Origin: Flavonifractor sp. AGMB03687
GTDB lineage: Bacteria > Bacillota > Clostridia > Oscillospirales > Oscillospiraceae
Reading direction: 5' to 3'
DNA length: 64,000 bases
NCBI RefSeq assembly: GCF_017811815.1
Contig: NZ_JADKZI010000006.1
Location: forward strand, 104,135 to 168,134
In this document: positions 8,480 through 16,619 of the stretch, one piece after another
Numbering within the stretch: the first letter of the stretch is position 1
Layout: each line of letters opens with the position of its first letter
Notes under the pieces: generated by a model
Database searches by the model: none
Seen by the model: the letters and a program-made list of their open reading frames with translations, nothing else
Told to the model about the DNA's origin: nothing
Program-made: the position numbers and the translations under genes

Positions 8480-9901
8480 CTACAGACCATATTTCTGCTT
8501 TTTCCGGACAATCGTGGACTGATTGACACCCAAGTATTCTGCCGCTTTATAGGTAGTCCCGCAGCGGGCAAGCGCATCCGCAATGGCCTGCCGCTCGCAG
8601 GACTGAACATATTCCTCCAGGGAATACGGGCCCTCGGAGGGCGCAGGGGTTGCCGCATGCCACACAGGCTGCTGGATAGACTGCGCTTGGCCATTCTGAC
8701 TGGGAATCGAGCCGGAAATCAGATGGTCGGGGGCTTGTCGGATCTCCATGGCATCCGCCGTACTGGTAATCAACAGCCGCTCCACTACATTGCGCAGTTC
8801 CCGTACATTACCCGGCCAATCGTAGGCCTGCAGCTGATCCAACACCCCCTGGGCAAAGACCTTTGTGCGGCCATACTGGCGGCAAAACTGTTCCAGAAAG
8901 TGCAGCGCCAGCGGTACAATATCCTCTCTGCGTTCCCGCAGCGGCGGTAACGTAATAGGTACCACTGAGAGCCGATAGTAAAGATCCGAACGGAAATTCC
9001 CCTGCTCCATCTGCTCCCGCAGATCCTGATTGGTAGCGCAGATCAGGCGGAAATCCAGTTCCTTTTCCTCCAAGGCGCCCAGCCGTTTGCTCCGGCGGGT
9101 CTCCAGCAGACGAAGCAGCTTACCCTGCAAAGCCAGGGGAAGCGAATTTACTTCGTCCAGAAACAAAGTTCCCCCCTGGGCCTTCTCCACAAGGCCCGGT
9201 TTTCCTGTATTCAGTGCACCGGTAAAAGCACCCTTTTCATATCCGAAGAGCTCCGCCTCCAGCAGATTTTCTGGCAAAGCCGCACAGTTAATCTCCACCA
9301 TGTCTCCTCTGGCCCGCCGACTATGGCGGTGGAGATATTGCGCTACAACCTCCTTGCCTGTCCCGGTCTCTCCGGTAAGCAATACGGTGGTATCTACCTG
9401 GGCAAGCTGCCTGGCCATCTCCAGCAGGGCACGCATGGCTGGGCTTTCCGCCACCACTTCCACAGGCCCCGGCGCTCCCGCATTGCCCGGGTAAACATCC
9501 GCATAATCCCGATCCTCTACCAGTAATGCATTCTGAAATTGACGCTCCAGCGTCTCCAGCAGCGTAGTTTCCACCAATACATATACTACCGCACCCATAT
9601 CATCAAAAATGGGGGTAGCCGTAGCCATCTGCCGGTAGTGGTATCCCCGGGGCGTAATAACGGTATTGATCATCGTCAGCGGTTTTTTCTGTTCCAATGC
9701 CGCCACACCCACGCTTTTGCGCACCTGTCCCTCAGGCACCAACCGAAATGCGTTTAGCTGAAGGATATCTTCCCGGCTGGCTCCGCCTACCATCTGGAGA
9801 AATGCCCGGTTACAATAAATATAGCGGCCGACATGGTCCAGAACATAAATACCCTGATGAAGGTTATCAAACATAACTTCCCAGAAGGACTCTGCCAGCA
9901 T
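8480..9901 (-). CDS. PAS-domain sigma-54-dependent transcriptional activator
   Basis: 473 residues. A PAS sensor domain (about residues 8-110) is followed by the AAA+ domain with Walker A GETGTGKE (~177-184), the sigma-54-contacting loop GAFTGA (~224-229) and Walker B (GTLFLDE), and a C-terminal Fis-type helix-turn-helix (KAAEYLGVNQSTIVRKKQKY). It should activate -24/-12 promoters after sensing a small ligand. ATG 9901 is chosen: the upstream frame (to 10000) runs through the neighbouring terminator and has no family similarity. A matching -24/-12 promoter is present at 23901-23920, and this protein is the only sigma-54 activator in the window, so it is the natural candidate regulator of that operon; the link is inferred. 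Confidence 0.93.
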   Translation of the reverse strand: MLAESFWEVMFDNLHQGIYVLDHVGRYIYCNRAFLQMVGGASREDILQLNAFRLVPEGQVRKSVGVAALEQKKPLTMINTVITPRGYHYRQMATATPIFDDMGAVVYVLVETTLLETLERQFQNALLVEDRDYADVYPGNAGAPGPVEVVAESPAMRALLEMARQLAQVDTTVLLTGETGTGKEVVAQYLHRHSRRARGDMVEINCAALPENLLEAELFGYEKGAFTGALNTGKPGLVEKAQGGTLFLDEVNSLPLALQGKLLRLLETRRSKRLGALEEKELDFRLICATNQDLREQMEQGNFRSDLYYRLSVVPITLPPLRERREDIVPLALHFLEQFCRQYGRTKVFAQGVLDQLQAYDWPGNVRELRNVVERLLITSTADAMEIRQAPDHLISGSIPSQNGQAQSIQQPVWHAATPAPSEGPYSLEEYVQSCERQAIADALARCGTTYKAAEYLGVNQSTIVRKKQKYGL

Positions 9902-9957
9902 ACTATACGACCTCACTTTTCCATTTTGTTTTAGTGTAGCATATCTTGCAGAATCAG

Positions 9958-9989
9958 AAAAGGTCCATCCTATAAAGGATGGACCTTTT
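9958..9989 (-). terminator. Intrinsic terminator after the OFA transporter gene
   Basis: AAAAGGTCCATCCT and its exact complement enclose a 4-base loop; a T-run follows on the minus strand. It separates the transporter gene (ending at 10009) from the activator gene. Confidence 0.9.
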
Positions 9990-10008
9990 CTATGCCGCAT
10001 AACTGCAA

Positions 10009-11301
10009 TCAGCAGGTTGTCTTACCGTCGGCGTACTTTTTATCGTTGATCAGCAGAATCAGGCCCGCAGCCACAAAAGCCAGAACCACAAACACGGCAT
10101 AAGCGCCGGACAGGGAACCGGTAATAGCCATGGAAATAGCCAGCACGCTGAAACTGAACACGCGGATAATGGAGATACAGGGATTGATCAGAGAGTATAC
10201 CTTGGCAAAGTTACGGTAGCCATATACACTGGACACCAGAGAAACAGGCCAGTTGGCGTTGCCGCCGATGGCGATACCAATCATAAACACGGAGATATAG
10301 AGACAGGCCATGTTGGGAATCAGGTTAAAGATCACCGCTACCGCATACCAAACACCATAGACTGCAGTAGCCACGCGGGTACTCAGTTTCTGGTCAAGCA
10401 CGCCCCACAGATAGCTGCCCACAATACCCACAACAGAGCAGACACTCATGATAAACAGCGCATTCTCCTGAGTCAGTCCCAGAGAGGTCATACGAGGCAC
10501 CAGCTGGCTCATAATACCCACGGTAACCAGCATGTACAGGCCCAGGCCGCCGCTGATCAGCCAGAACTCCTTGGTGCGCACCAGCTTACCAAAGGTCCAG
10601 GGGCTTACATAGGCGTTGGCCTCCTGCCGGTATGCCTCCACCTCCTGCTGGCTCATAGGCACATTGTCCGGTGTGGCTCCGGCATCTTCCGGGTTGTTTT
10701 TCATAAACAGGCCCCACACTGCCACCACGATCATAAAGATACCAACCACAGTAATGGCCACCGGCATGCCAAACTTGCTCGAAATCAGGGTCAGAATCAC
10801 TACAAAGGTTGCAGAGGACAGATTGTTGCCCATGGTGGCCCATCCAAGAGCCAGGCCCTTCTTTTTGGGGAACCAGGATGCCAGATAGGCACCGCCTGCA
10901 ATCCATGCATATACATTGGAAAACAGCATAATCAGAATGTAGGCAATGGCGTACTGGGTAATGGAGTTGACATTGCCGTACCAGATGTAGGACAAGCCGC
11001 CCAGCACCAGAGAGAGCACTGCTGTAAACCGTGCACCCTTCTTATCGCAGATCACGCCAAACACAAACATGCCCACAATACTGATCAGGCCGCTGACGGT
11101 GCCAAAGCCCAGCAAAGTTGCCTCATCCCAGCCATGAGCCGAAGCCATCCAGGGCACGATCACGTTAGGTCCATCCGATGATGTACCATTGCTCAGGTAG
11201 AGCATTACGCCCACAAAGACTACCATCAGCCAGCCTCTTGAGCCAAAATTACTCTTTGCGTCTCCTTGCGCCAGGGGTTTTGATGTGCTGTTTCTAGCCA
11301 T
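10009..11301 (-). CDS. OFA-type major facilitator transporter
   Basis: A 430-residue twelve-helix MFS protein of the oxalate/formate-antiporter-like (OFA) group, which often exchange carboxylates or take up small organic acids. Visible are the N-terminal helix WLMVVFVGVMLYLSNGTS, the loop between helices 2 and 3 (D-K-K-G-A-R) and the second-half repeat (DQKLSTR). ATG 11301 is used: GGGAGG lies 8 bases upstream, whereas the longer frame would begin in the divergent promoter region. It is divergent from a LysR gene, probably its regulator. A second OFA transporter is at 21656-22888. Substrate unknown; an aromatic or carboxylate compound of the nearby pathway is plausible. Confidence 0.88.
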   Translation of the reverse strand: MARNSTSKPLAQGDAKSNFGSRGWLMVVFVGVMLYLSNGTSSDGPNVIVPWMASAHGWDEATLLGFGTVSGLISIVGMFVFGVICDKKGARFTAVLSLVLGGLSYIWYGNVNSITQYAIAYILIMLFSNVYAWIAGGAYLASWFPKKKGLALGWATMGNNLSSATFVVILTLISSKFGMPVAITVVGIFMIVVAVWGLFMKNNPEDAGATPDNVPMSQQEVEAYRQEANAYVSPWTFGKLVRTKEFWLISGGLGLYMLVTVGIMSQLVPRMTSLGLTQENALFIMSVCSVVGIVGSYLWGVLDQKLSTRVATAVYGVWYAVAVIFNLIPNMACLYISVFMIGIAIGGNANWPVSLVSSVYGYRNFAKVYSLINPCISIIRVFSFSVLAISMAITGSLSGAYAVFVVLAFVAAGLILLINDKKYADGKTTC

Positions 11302-11420
11302 GTCTAGAACCTCCCGTGATTTAGCCCAGCGGCTCAGTGCCGCTTTGCATTTTTCCATTTTTGTTGTATACTTAGAGCATCTTTTTCAAGAACAACGGAG
11401 AGAAGAAGGGAGCCGGCCCA

Positions 11421-12347
11421 ATGGAACTTCGACAATTGCGCTACTTTACCGCCGTAGCCGAAACGCTGAACTTCAGCCGCGCAGCAGAGACTTTATACAT
11501 CTCCCAGTCCGCCCTCAGTCAGCAGATTGCCGATCTGGAGCGGGAGTTGGGCGTTCAGCTGCTGCTGCGCAACAAACGCTCAGTGGTGCTGACTGCCGCA
11601 GGACAGGCACTGTTGGAGGAAGCCAAGAAACTGCTGCATCAATCAGAAAAACTGGTCCCCTACATTCGTCAGCTAGGCGGAGCGGAAAATCAGGATCGGG
11701 AGATTTTCATCGGCGTAGACTACAGTGTGGACCTCAGCTACGGGTCATTCTTTCGGTCCTCTCTGGCCGACTGTATCTACCGTCTGCGCCAAGCCACACC
11801 CGGCCTGCGTCCAGTCTTCCGCATGTGTGAACACGAGGAACTGGTCCGCGGCCTGGATATCGGCACCATTGACCTGGGCTTTTTTCTCCACTTTGCCGCT
11901 GATATGAAGGGAGAATGCCGCACGCAGCTGCAGGCCCGGGTCCTGGCACAGGATGAGATGGTCCTGGTTCTCCGCAGTGACCACAATTGGGAAGACACGC
12001 CCGAAACCGTTCGGTACGCATTGGAAAAGCGGGGACTTTATTTGCTGGAGCGGGAGGTCATCGGCATGAGCCAGATCCTTCGGATCCTGGATGCCATTGA
12101 CGTCAAGCCCCATATTCGCTTTACCAACAGCCGAAACGCCATGGTTCTTACTGCGGAGAGCGGCGAAAGCACCACCATTCTCCCCGTATCCGTGGTACGC
12201 GGCTTGCGGGACCCAAACCTGCGCTGTCTGCATTTCCGGGTACCCGCCGCTATGAGCAATCTGTTGGCGGTATGGAGATCAGACAGTTCCAACACCCTGA
12301 TCCAGCGAGCGGTGGATCATCTGACGCAAAAATTCACCCAGCTCTGA
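11421..12347 (+). CDS. LysR-family transcriptional regulator
   Basis: 308 residues with the classical N-terminal winged HTH (MELRQLRYFTAVAETLNFSR, then AAETLYISQSALSQQIADLE) and a LysR substrate-binding C-terminal domain. It is transcribed divergently from the OFA transporter (10009-11301), and 361 bp downstream lies the phosphotriesterase-family gene. The intergenic stretch downstream contains several repeats of TTATAAGT half-sites that could be its operators. Ligand unknown. Confidence 0.93.
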   Translation: MELRQLRYFTAVAETLNFSRAAETLYISQSALSQQIADLERELGVQLLLRNKRSVVLTAAGQALLEEAKKLLHQSEKLVPYIRQLGGAENQDREIFIGVDYSVDLSYGSFFRSSLADCIYRLRQATPGLRPVFRMCEHEELVRGLDIGTIDLGFFLHFAADMKGECRTQLQARVLAQDEMVLVLRSDHNWEDTPETVRYALEKRGLYLLEREVIGMSQILRILDAIDVKPHIRFTNSRNAMVLTAESGESTTILPVSVVRGLRDPNLRCLHFRVPAAMSNLLAVWRSDSSNTLIQRAVDHLTQKFTQL

Positions 12348-12403
12348 CTGCCCTCACCTTTTGACCGGCGGATTCAATTGCATATTATTTTTTGAATATA
12401 CGA

Positions 12404-12458
12404 TTCGAGGCCCATGGAATGGGTTTCCGTTGTTCCCCACAGGTCTTTGGGGCTCGAA
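12404..12458. other. Three-way-junction-like inverted-repeat structure
   Basis: An outer stem TTCGAG/CTCGAA (12404-12409 with 12453-12458) encloses two hairpins, CCCAT-gga-ATGGG (12411-12423) and CCCCA-N8-TGGGG (12435-12452). No T-run follows on either strand, so it is not an ordinary terminator. It lies about 40 bp downstream of the leftward promoter at 12498-12526 and could be the core of a short RNA or a protein-binding site. The remaining part of this 361-bp gap is described in the next entries. Confidence 0.45.
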
Positions 12459-12497
12459 GCGGACCGGCGGCGCCACCTGTCCAATCAAGCTAAATTG

Positions 12498-12526
12498 ATT
12501 GTAATGCATCCCTCTCATTTTGTGAA
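12498..12526 (-). promoter_or_regulatory. Leftward sigma-A promoter with no obvious gene
   Basis: On the minus strand TTCACA, a 17-bp spacer and TACAAT form a promoter pointing toward the 3' end of the LysR gene. Boxes and spacing are identical to those of the hydrolase promoter at 19073-19101. There is no minus-strand gene downstream; it would produce antisense RNA to LysR or a short RNA containing the structure at 12404-12458. Confidence 0.6.
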
Positions 12527-12573
12527 ATACACATAATCGATAACCAGACCGGAAAATTATAAGTAAAAAAAAT
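12518..12573. promoter_or_regulatory. Conserved regulatory box, copy A
   Basis: A stretch beginning TTTTGTGAAATA matches 19093-19149 at about 40 of 48 positions by eye. Shared parts are TTTTGTGAAATA, ATAA, CGATAA, GACCG, TTAT, AGT and AAAAAAAT. ATAA and TTAT form an inverted repeat 12-13 bases apart. A direct repeat of TTATAAGTAA occurs here (12557-12566) and at 12630-12639, with an inverted copy at 12610-12617. Probably an activator or repressor site. Confidence 0.6.
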
Positions 12574-12645
12574 GATTCTGTCCACCCATTGATTTGTATG
12601 TTTTGTTACACTTATAACCGCGCGTTTTTTTATAAGTAAGCCGAA

Positions 12646-12674
12646 TTGCGGCGGTCTTCGCCTCCTTTTATAAT
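12646..12674 (+). promoter_or_regulatory. Promoter of the phosphotriesterase-family gene
   Basis: TTGCGG, a 17-bp spacer and TATAAT stand 34 bp before the start codon. A TTATAAGTAA half-site (12630-12639) sits just upstream of the -35 box, a typical place for an activator such as LysR. Confidence 0.75.
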
Positions 12675-12707
12675 GAATTTATCCAAATTCTATAGGGAGG
12701 AATTCGC

Positions 12708-13661
12708 ATGAAGATTCATGGAGTTTTGGGGCCGCTGGATACTGCAGCCTTGGGCCAGACTCTGATGCATGAACACATTACCTGCGCGGATTGGTCCATG
12801 CGCATGAACTTCGGTTCTCGCTTTTTTGAGTTTGATCAGGTAGCCGCCATGGCTGCCGCCCAGTTAAAAAAAGCAAAGGCTTTGGGCGTAACCACAATGG
12901 TAGACGGCACCCCCATCAATCTGGGCCGTGATATTCGCCTGATTCGCGAAGTAGCCCAGCGGGCCGAAATCAACATCATTGCCTCCAGCGGGTTTTACTA
13001 CCAGGAAGAACCCTGGCTGGCCTTCCGGGAGGAAGAACAGCTCTTTGACCTGCTGATGGAGGAGTGCACCAACGGCATCTCCGGTACCGACAGCCGCCCT
13101 GGTATTCTGAAGGCAGGGGTTGGACACGCCGGCGTGACCCCGCTGCTCCACAAGGTGCTCAGCGCCACCGGACGCGTGGCCAGAGAGACCGGCCTGCCGC
13201 TCTTCTGCCACCATGATCCCTCGATCCGCAGCGGCGGTGAGATCCTGGATCTGCTGGCCTCCTGCGGCGTCCCTGCTCACCGGGTGATCCTGGGCCACAG
13301 CGGAGACACCACCGATCTGGCATATCTGGAAGAAATGCTCCAGCGGGGCTGCTACCTGGGCATGGACCGCTTTGGCTTCTGCGACCGGGACCTGGGACTG
13401 GAGCCCCGGTGCGACGTGATCGCCGCTCTGTGCGCTTCAGGCTGGGCGGACAAGCTGTTGCTCAGTCATGATCTGGCTGCCTACCTTGCTTTCTGGGACA
13501 GCTGGGAAACCACCAAGAACAGCGACTGGCTCAACCTGGAGGAGGACTTCACCTTCATCCACCGTCGGGTACTGCCCGCTCTGGAGACCCGCGGTGTCTC
13601 TCAGACACAGCTTCGGCAGATGCTGGTCAACAATCCCCGCACTTTTTTTGAAGGCATTTAA
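12708..13661 (+). CDS. Phosphotriesterase-family metal hydrolase (possible lactonase)
   Basis: 317 residues, a binuclear-zinc amidohydrolase of the PTE family. The ligands can be followed: H21-x-H23 in LMHEHIT, the bridging Lys in GILKAGVG (~residue 135), His in FCHHDPS (~167), His in LGHSGDT (~196) and Asp in LSHDLA (~255). Natural members are mostly lactonases. A GGGAGG site precedes ATG 12708. Because the same box found here also controls the diketone-hydrolase/BKACE operon, I suggest that it acts on a related substrate, for example a pyrone or lactone of the polyketide-like intermediates; this is inference only. Confidence 0.88.
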   Translation: MKIHGVLGPLDTAALGQTLMHEHITCADWSMRMNFGSRFFEFDQVAAMAAAQLKKAKALGVTTMVDGTPINLGRDIRLIREVAQRAEINIIASSGFYYQEEPWLAFREEEQLFDLLMEECTNGISGTDSRPGILKAGVGHAGVTPLLHKVLSATGRVARETGLPLFCHHDPSIRSGGEILDLLASCGVPAHRVILGHSGDTTDLAYLEEMLQRGCYLGMDRFGFCDRDLGLEPRCDVIAALCASGWADKLLLSHDLAAYLAFWDSWETTKNSDWLNLEEDFTFIHRRVLPALETRGVSQTQLRQMLVNNPRTFFEGI

Positions 13662-13670
13662 GTTCAAAGA

Positions 13671-13920
13671 AAAAGCCTCCCTAAAGGCGGGTGGTCGTAA
13701 AACTGCAAAATCAAAAAATGGTGACAACTTTGTGATTTGTGCTGTTTCCTTCAGCAAATTGCGCAAATCACAAAGTGCGCTGGGATAGCTGCGCAAGCAG
13801 CGCAAGGGGTGCAGCCCCTTGTTCGGAACGGAGTGACGCAAAACAGCCCGGACATTCAGATGTCCGGGCTGTCAGCCTCGCAGAGCGCACATACAGGCGT
13901 CAGCCTGTATAGAAGTGCGC
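13671..13920. repeat. Array of inverted repeats in a non-coding gap
   Basis: The 318-bp gap after the hydrolase gene holds six inverted repeats in a row: GCCT/AGGC (13675-13688), TTTGTGATTTG with its near-complement (13729-13775), GCTGC-gcaa-GCAGC (13788-13801), AAGGGG/CCCCTT (13804-13820), a perfect 12-bp stem CAGCCCGGACAT (13844-13871) and a two-part stem GCGCAC+ATACAGGC (13885-13920). None has a good T-run. It resembles a structured RNA or the folded ends of a small mobile repeat more than a terminator cluster. Confidence 0.6.
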
Positions 13921-13978
13921 CATAGTAGGATCTCGGAGATTGTCCATCTGCCGTCTTTTATCTTGCGTAATAATCTTT

Positions 13979-14248
13979 CTATCTGTCACTGGAAAATTCT
14001 TGAAGCCTGCGTAGGGCATTGATTACTGAGTTATGAGATACCTTTCCAAGAGCCTCTTTTGGGCCTCCAACATCATATTCCGATACGATGTAATCAATGT
14101 TGGACGCAAGAACCTCGTAGGTCATGTGTTCATACTCGCAGACCTTGTCAATCCGTTTCAGATAGTCGCTCACGGTGCTTGGTTTTCCGCTTGGTGTGAC
14201 CGTTTTGTAGCCTTGTAAGATCAAGTATTCTTTGAACCTATCTCTCAT
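13979..14248 (-). CDS. Hypothetical small protein
   Basis: 89 residues, with AGGAGAG before ATG 14248. The sequence (FKEYLILQGYKT, SDYLKRIDKVCEYEHMTYEVL, VINALRRLQEF) is helical and resembles the N-terminal SAM-like DNA-binding domain of tyrosine recombinases, but the catalytic domain is absent. It may be a remnant of an integrase-like gene or a free-standing small protein. It is AT-rich like its neighbour at 14276-15214 and unlike the catabolic genes around it, so it is probably acquired. Confidence 0.6.
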   Translation of the reverse strand: MRDRFKEYLILQGYKTVTPSGKPSTVSDYLKRIDKVCEYEHMTYEVLASNIDYIVSEYDVGGPKEALGKVSHNSVINALRRLQEFSSDR

Positions 14249-14275
14249 GGTGTACTACTCTCCTATAAAAATTGA

Positions 14276-15214
14276 TTATGCTTCGGTAGAGACCCAAATC
14301 GCAGGTCGAATGCCGGCTATTGAAGTAGCAGGGGCGACCGCATTTATTTTTTCCTCTGCTCCGGTATGGACACCTAAAAGGTCGTATGAATTTTCTCCGA
14401 TAGTCCACCAATAAAAGTCTCCCCCATTTGGCAGGTCAAGAACAAATTCCGCTAATGTACCGGAAAGCTGACCAACTACATGAAGGTTTTTTAGACAACA
14501 CAGAAGCATCTCATCGGATAACCCTGTTCCTTTTGCACCGCGATCTTCGATTCTCGGAAAGTAATGCTCAACCTGCTCGGTGGAAAGCAGAAACACCTTG
14601 TCGTACGTCACTTCTCCGTTTCCAGCGGGATCAATGACCTCTGTCTCAATGATCTGCACCCACTCTTCATCGGAAAACGGCATCTCGCTGTTTAGCTTAT
14701 TTCGCAAACTGCAATCTGCCCAATTTACAGACTCGCGCAAGGCAGAAGGTTTCAGCAATTCCGAACCAGAGTTTTCTTTAAGCAGATTACTCCAATTATC
14801 ATAAAAAGAATCCCCCTCGGGGAAAACTTTGTCATCTGTAAAAACAGTCCAACCTTCATAATCGGATAGTTTATTATACGAATTTGGGTGTTTTGCAGCT
14901 ACGCTGTCTATGGCTTCTTTGGCTTCTTCCGTAATGTTGATATAGTCCAGCGCAATGATCTCATCGGTCAAGAGCAGGGCTTTGCTGTCCTGGACATCTA
15001 ATACTCTCCATTTGTAAGCACCAAAATCGACAATATCACCAATCTTGTAGGTCGCCTTTTCTTCCTTCGCAGGTTCGTCTGTCACAGGTTCTTCTGTCAC
15101 TGGTTCCTCTGCTTCTGACTGTTCAGATTCGGACATCGGCGTTGTCTGATCCCCGCAGCCCACAAGCGATAACAACATCGCCACCGCTAATAAAAATGCA
15201 CATAATCGCTTCAT
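14276..15214 (-). CDS. DUF6273-domain lipoprotein
   Basis: 312 residues. It has a lipoprotein signal peptide (KRLCAFLLAVAMLLSLVGC, lipobox L-V-G-C), an acidic linker of E/P/T repeats (residues ~25-52), and a C-terminal DUF6273 domain (begins near VDFGAYKWRVLDVQD, contains LRNKLNSEMPFS, ends GIRPAIWV). DUF6273 occurs in secreted proteins of gut Clostridia; its function is unknown. ATG 15214 is chosen because GGAGGAAAGAG precedes it and because it gives a proper signal peptide. The gene lies 28 bp from the small ORF at 13979-14248, and the low GC of both suggests a shared insertion. Confidence 0.85.
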   Translation of the reverse strand: MKRLCAFLLAVAMLLSLVGCGDQTTPMSESEQSEAEEPVTEEPVTDEPAKEEKATYKIGDIVDFGAYKWRVLDVQDSKALLLTDEIIALDYINITEEAKEAIDSVAAKHPNSYNKLSDYEGWTVFTDDKVFPEGDSFYDNWSNLLKENSGSELLKPSALRESVNWADCSLRNKLNSEMPFSDEEWVQIIETEVIDPAGNGEVTYDKVFLLSTEQVEHYFPRIEDRGAKGTGLSDEMLLCCLKNLHVVGQLSGTLAEFVLDLPNGGDFYWWTIGENSYDLLGVHTGAEEKINAVAPATSIAGIRPAIWVSTEA

Positions 15215-15439
15215 TTTCTCTTTCCTCCATTTATTACTATTTACCACTATGATTATATTATATTCTAAATTCCGCCGTTTTTCAAGGTCAGAAGGCAAAA
15301 GCTCAGTCCTAATTTGTGCCGTTTTGTCGGTTCATAAAAGTAGGCATTTGCAAATTCAGAGCAAGTTTTGTTTAAGCCACATTTTCAAATTTTCTTGCTT
15401 TTCTGTAGACTGTGCCAACCGGGGCATATTGCAGGTATT

Positions 15440-15705
15440 AGCCGCTTCTTTCAGCGTGACTTTCTTGCAGAATTTGAGGGCAGCGATGCGAAGAAACAGG
15501 CCAGGATCTACCTCACAACATTCGGTATTGACTACGATGCTATTACCAAGGAGCAGTTTGTAAACCTCGTTGACGTTCTAAAACTATCCAAGCACATGAA
15601 AAGTTTAACTAACCAGCGCGGCAGGGCAAGGCCATACCAGCCGCACGGAATAGGATTTCATGTTATTGGGCTAACACCGTCTTACGAACACCCCGCTAAC
15701 GGGAG
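15440..15705 (+). pseudogene. Gene fragment of unknown family
   Basis: A frame without a good start or ribosome site reads like a real protein only in its middle (FLAEFEGSDAKKQARIYL, then TTFGIDYDAITKEQFVNLVD), flanked by unrelated sequence. I do not recognise the family. The segment ends near CCCGctaaCGGG followed by a T-rich run (about 15696-15720), which looks like the terminator of the lost gene. It probably is debris of a mobile element between 13.7 and 15.8 kb. The rest of the gap 15214-15804 holds no other gene I can support. Confidence 0.45.
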
Positions 15706-15730
15706 GCTTTTTCTTTTTCCTACAAGGGAA

Positions 15731-15759
15731 AGTCCCGGTCCAGTAACTGGACCGGGACT
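15731..15759 (-). terminator. Terminator of the SDR-cupin-BKACE-hydrolase operon
   Basis: A perfect 13-bp stem, AGTCCCGGTCCAG and its complement around a 3-base loop, followed on the minus strand by a short T-rich stretch. It lies 45 bp downstream of the SDR stop codon. Confidence 0.85.
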
Positions 15760-15803
15760 GAGATGAGGGATCGTTTTCAGGGTATATTAGGGGAGGGAAA
15801 ACA

Positions 15804-16586
15804 TTAGCCTACGTTGGTCAGACCGCCATCAGGATAGATGGTGGAACCGGTGATGAAGTCAGAGGCGGCAGAAGCCAGGAAAATGGCGGGGCCCTTGCAG
15901 TCATCGGGATAGCCAATGCGCTGAGCAGGCATGGAGGCAGCGATCTTGTTGCGGGCCTCCTCGTCATCAGGCAGCAGACCAACCATCATGGGGGTGTAGG
16001 TGATGGTGGGACCAATGGCATTGACCTGGATATTGGGGCCCAGATCAGAGGCATAGGCCTTGGTCAGCATCTCCACGGCACCCTTGGTGGCGCAGTAGCC
16101 CACGTTGCCCATACCGCCGTTGCCGATGGCGCGGATGCCGCGGACGGAGGACAGGTTGATGATCTTGCCGTGGACGTTGTGCTCCTTGAAGTACTTGCCG
16201 AAGTGCTTGCAGGTGAACATCATGGACTTGACGTTGGCGTTGAACATCTGATCCCACACATCGCTGGGGAACTCAGTGCCGGGGAACTTCTTGTTGAAGC
16301 CCTGAGAGTTGACCAGAATGTCCACGGTGCCCATCTCCTTGACGGCGGTGGCCAGCAGGTTCTCCACGTCGGTCTCCACACCGGCGTCACCTACGCAGTA
16401 GAGGATATCCAGGCCGGTGTTGGCCTTGATCTCCCGCTGGGCACGCTGCAGAGACTCCTCCTTACGGGAAGAGATCATCACCTGAGCACCAGCCTCCGCC
16501 AGGCCCTCAGCGATGGCCTGGCCGATACCGCCGGCGCCGCCTACCACAACGGCCTTCTTGCCGGTGAGGTCAAACAGATTGGTCAT
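15804..16586 (-). CDS. Short-chain dehydrogenase/reductase (candidate phloroglucinol reductase)
   Basis: 260 residues, a classical SDR: cofactor motif VVVGGAGGIGQAIA near the N-terminus, NLSSVRG with the catalytic Ser, and Y-C-A-T-K with the catalytic Tyr/Lys. The R/K-rich end of strand 2 (SSRKEESLQR) suggests NADPH. The known phloroglucinol reductases are NADPH-dependent SDRs, and the neighbours (diketone hydrolase, BKACE, hydroxyacid dehydrogenase) fit dihydrophloroglucinol metabolism, so I suggest this reaction. Without the context it would be called a gluconate-5-dehydrogenase-like SDR. Last gene of the operon that starts at 18991. Confidence 0.9.
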   Translation of the reverse strand: MTNLFDLTGKKAVVVGGAGGIGQAIAEGLAEAGAQVMISSRKEESLQRAQREIKANTGLDILYCVGDAGVETDVENLLATAVKEMGTVDILVNSQGFNKKFPGTEFPSDVWDQMFNANVKSMMFTCKHFGKYFKEHNVHGKIINLSSVRGIRAIGNGGMGNVGYCATKGAVEMLTKAYASDLGPNIQVNAIGPTITYTPMMVGLLPDDEEARNKIAASMPAQRIGYPDDCKGPAIFLASAASDFITGSTIYPDGGLTNVG

Positions 16587-16619
16587 TTGAACTACTTCCT
16601 TTCTATTGGTTAAATTGAA

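Noticed and set aside
11301..11421. Sigma-54 promoter in front of the OFA transporter
   Set aside because: GGCAC and GCTGG-like pieces occur but the GG-GC distance is wrong by one base and the downstream element is poor.
13671..13920. CRISPR array or integron attC array
   Set aside because: The hairpins differ in sequence and size, with no regular repeat-spacer spacing and no cas or integrase gene of that type near.
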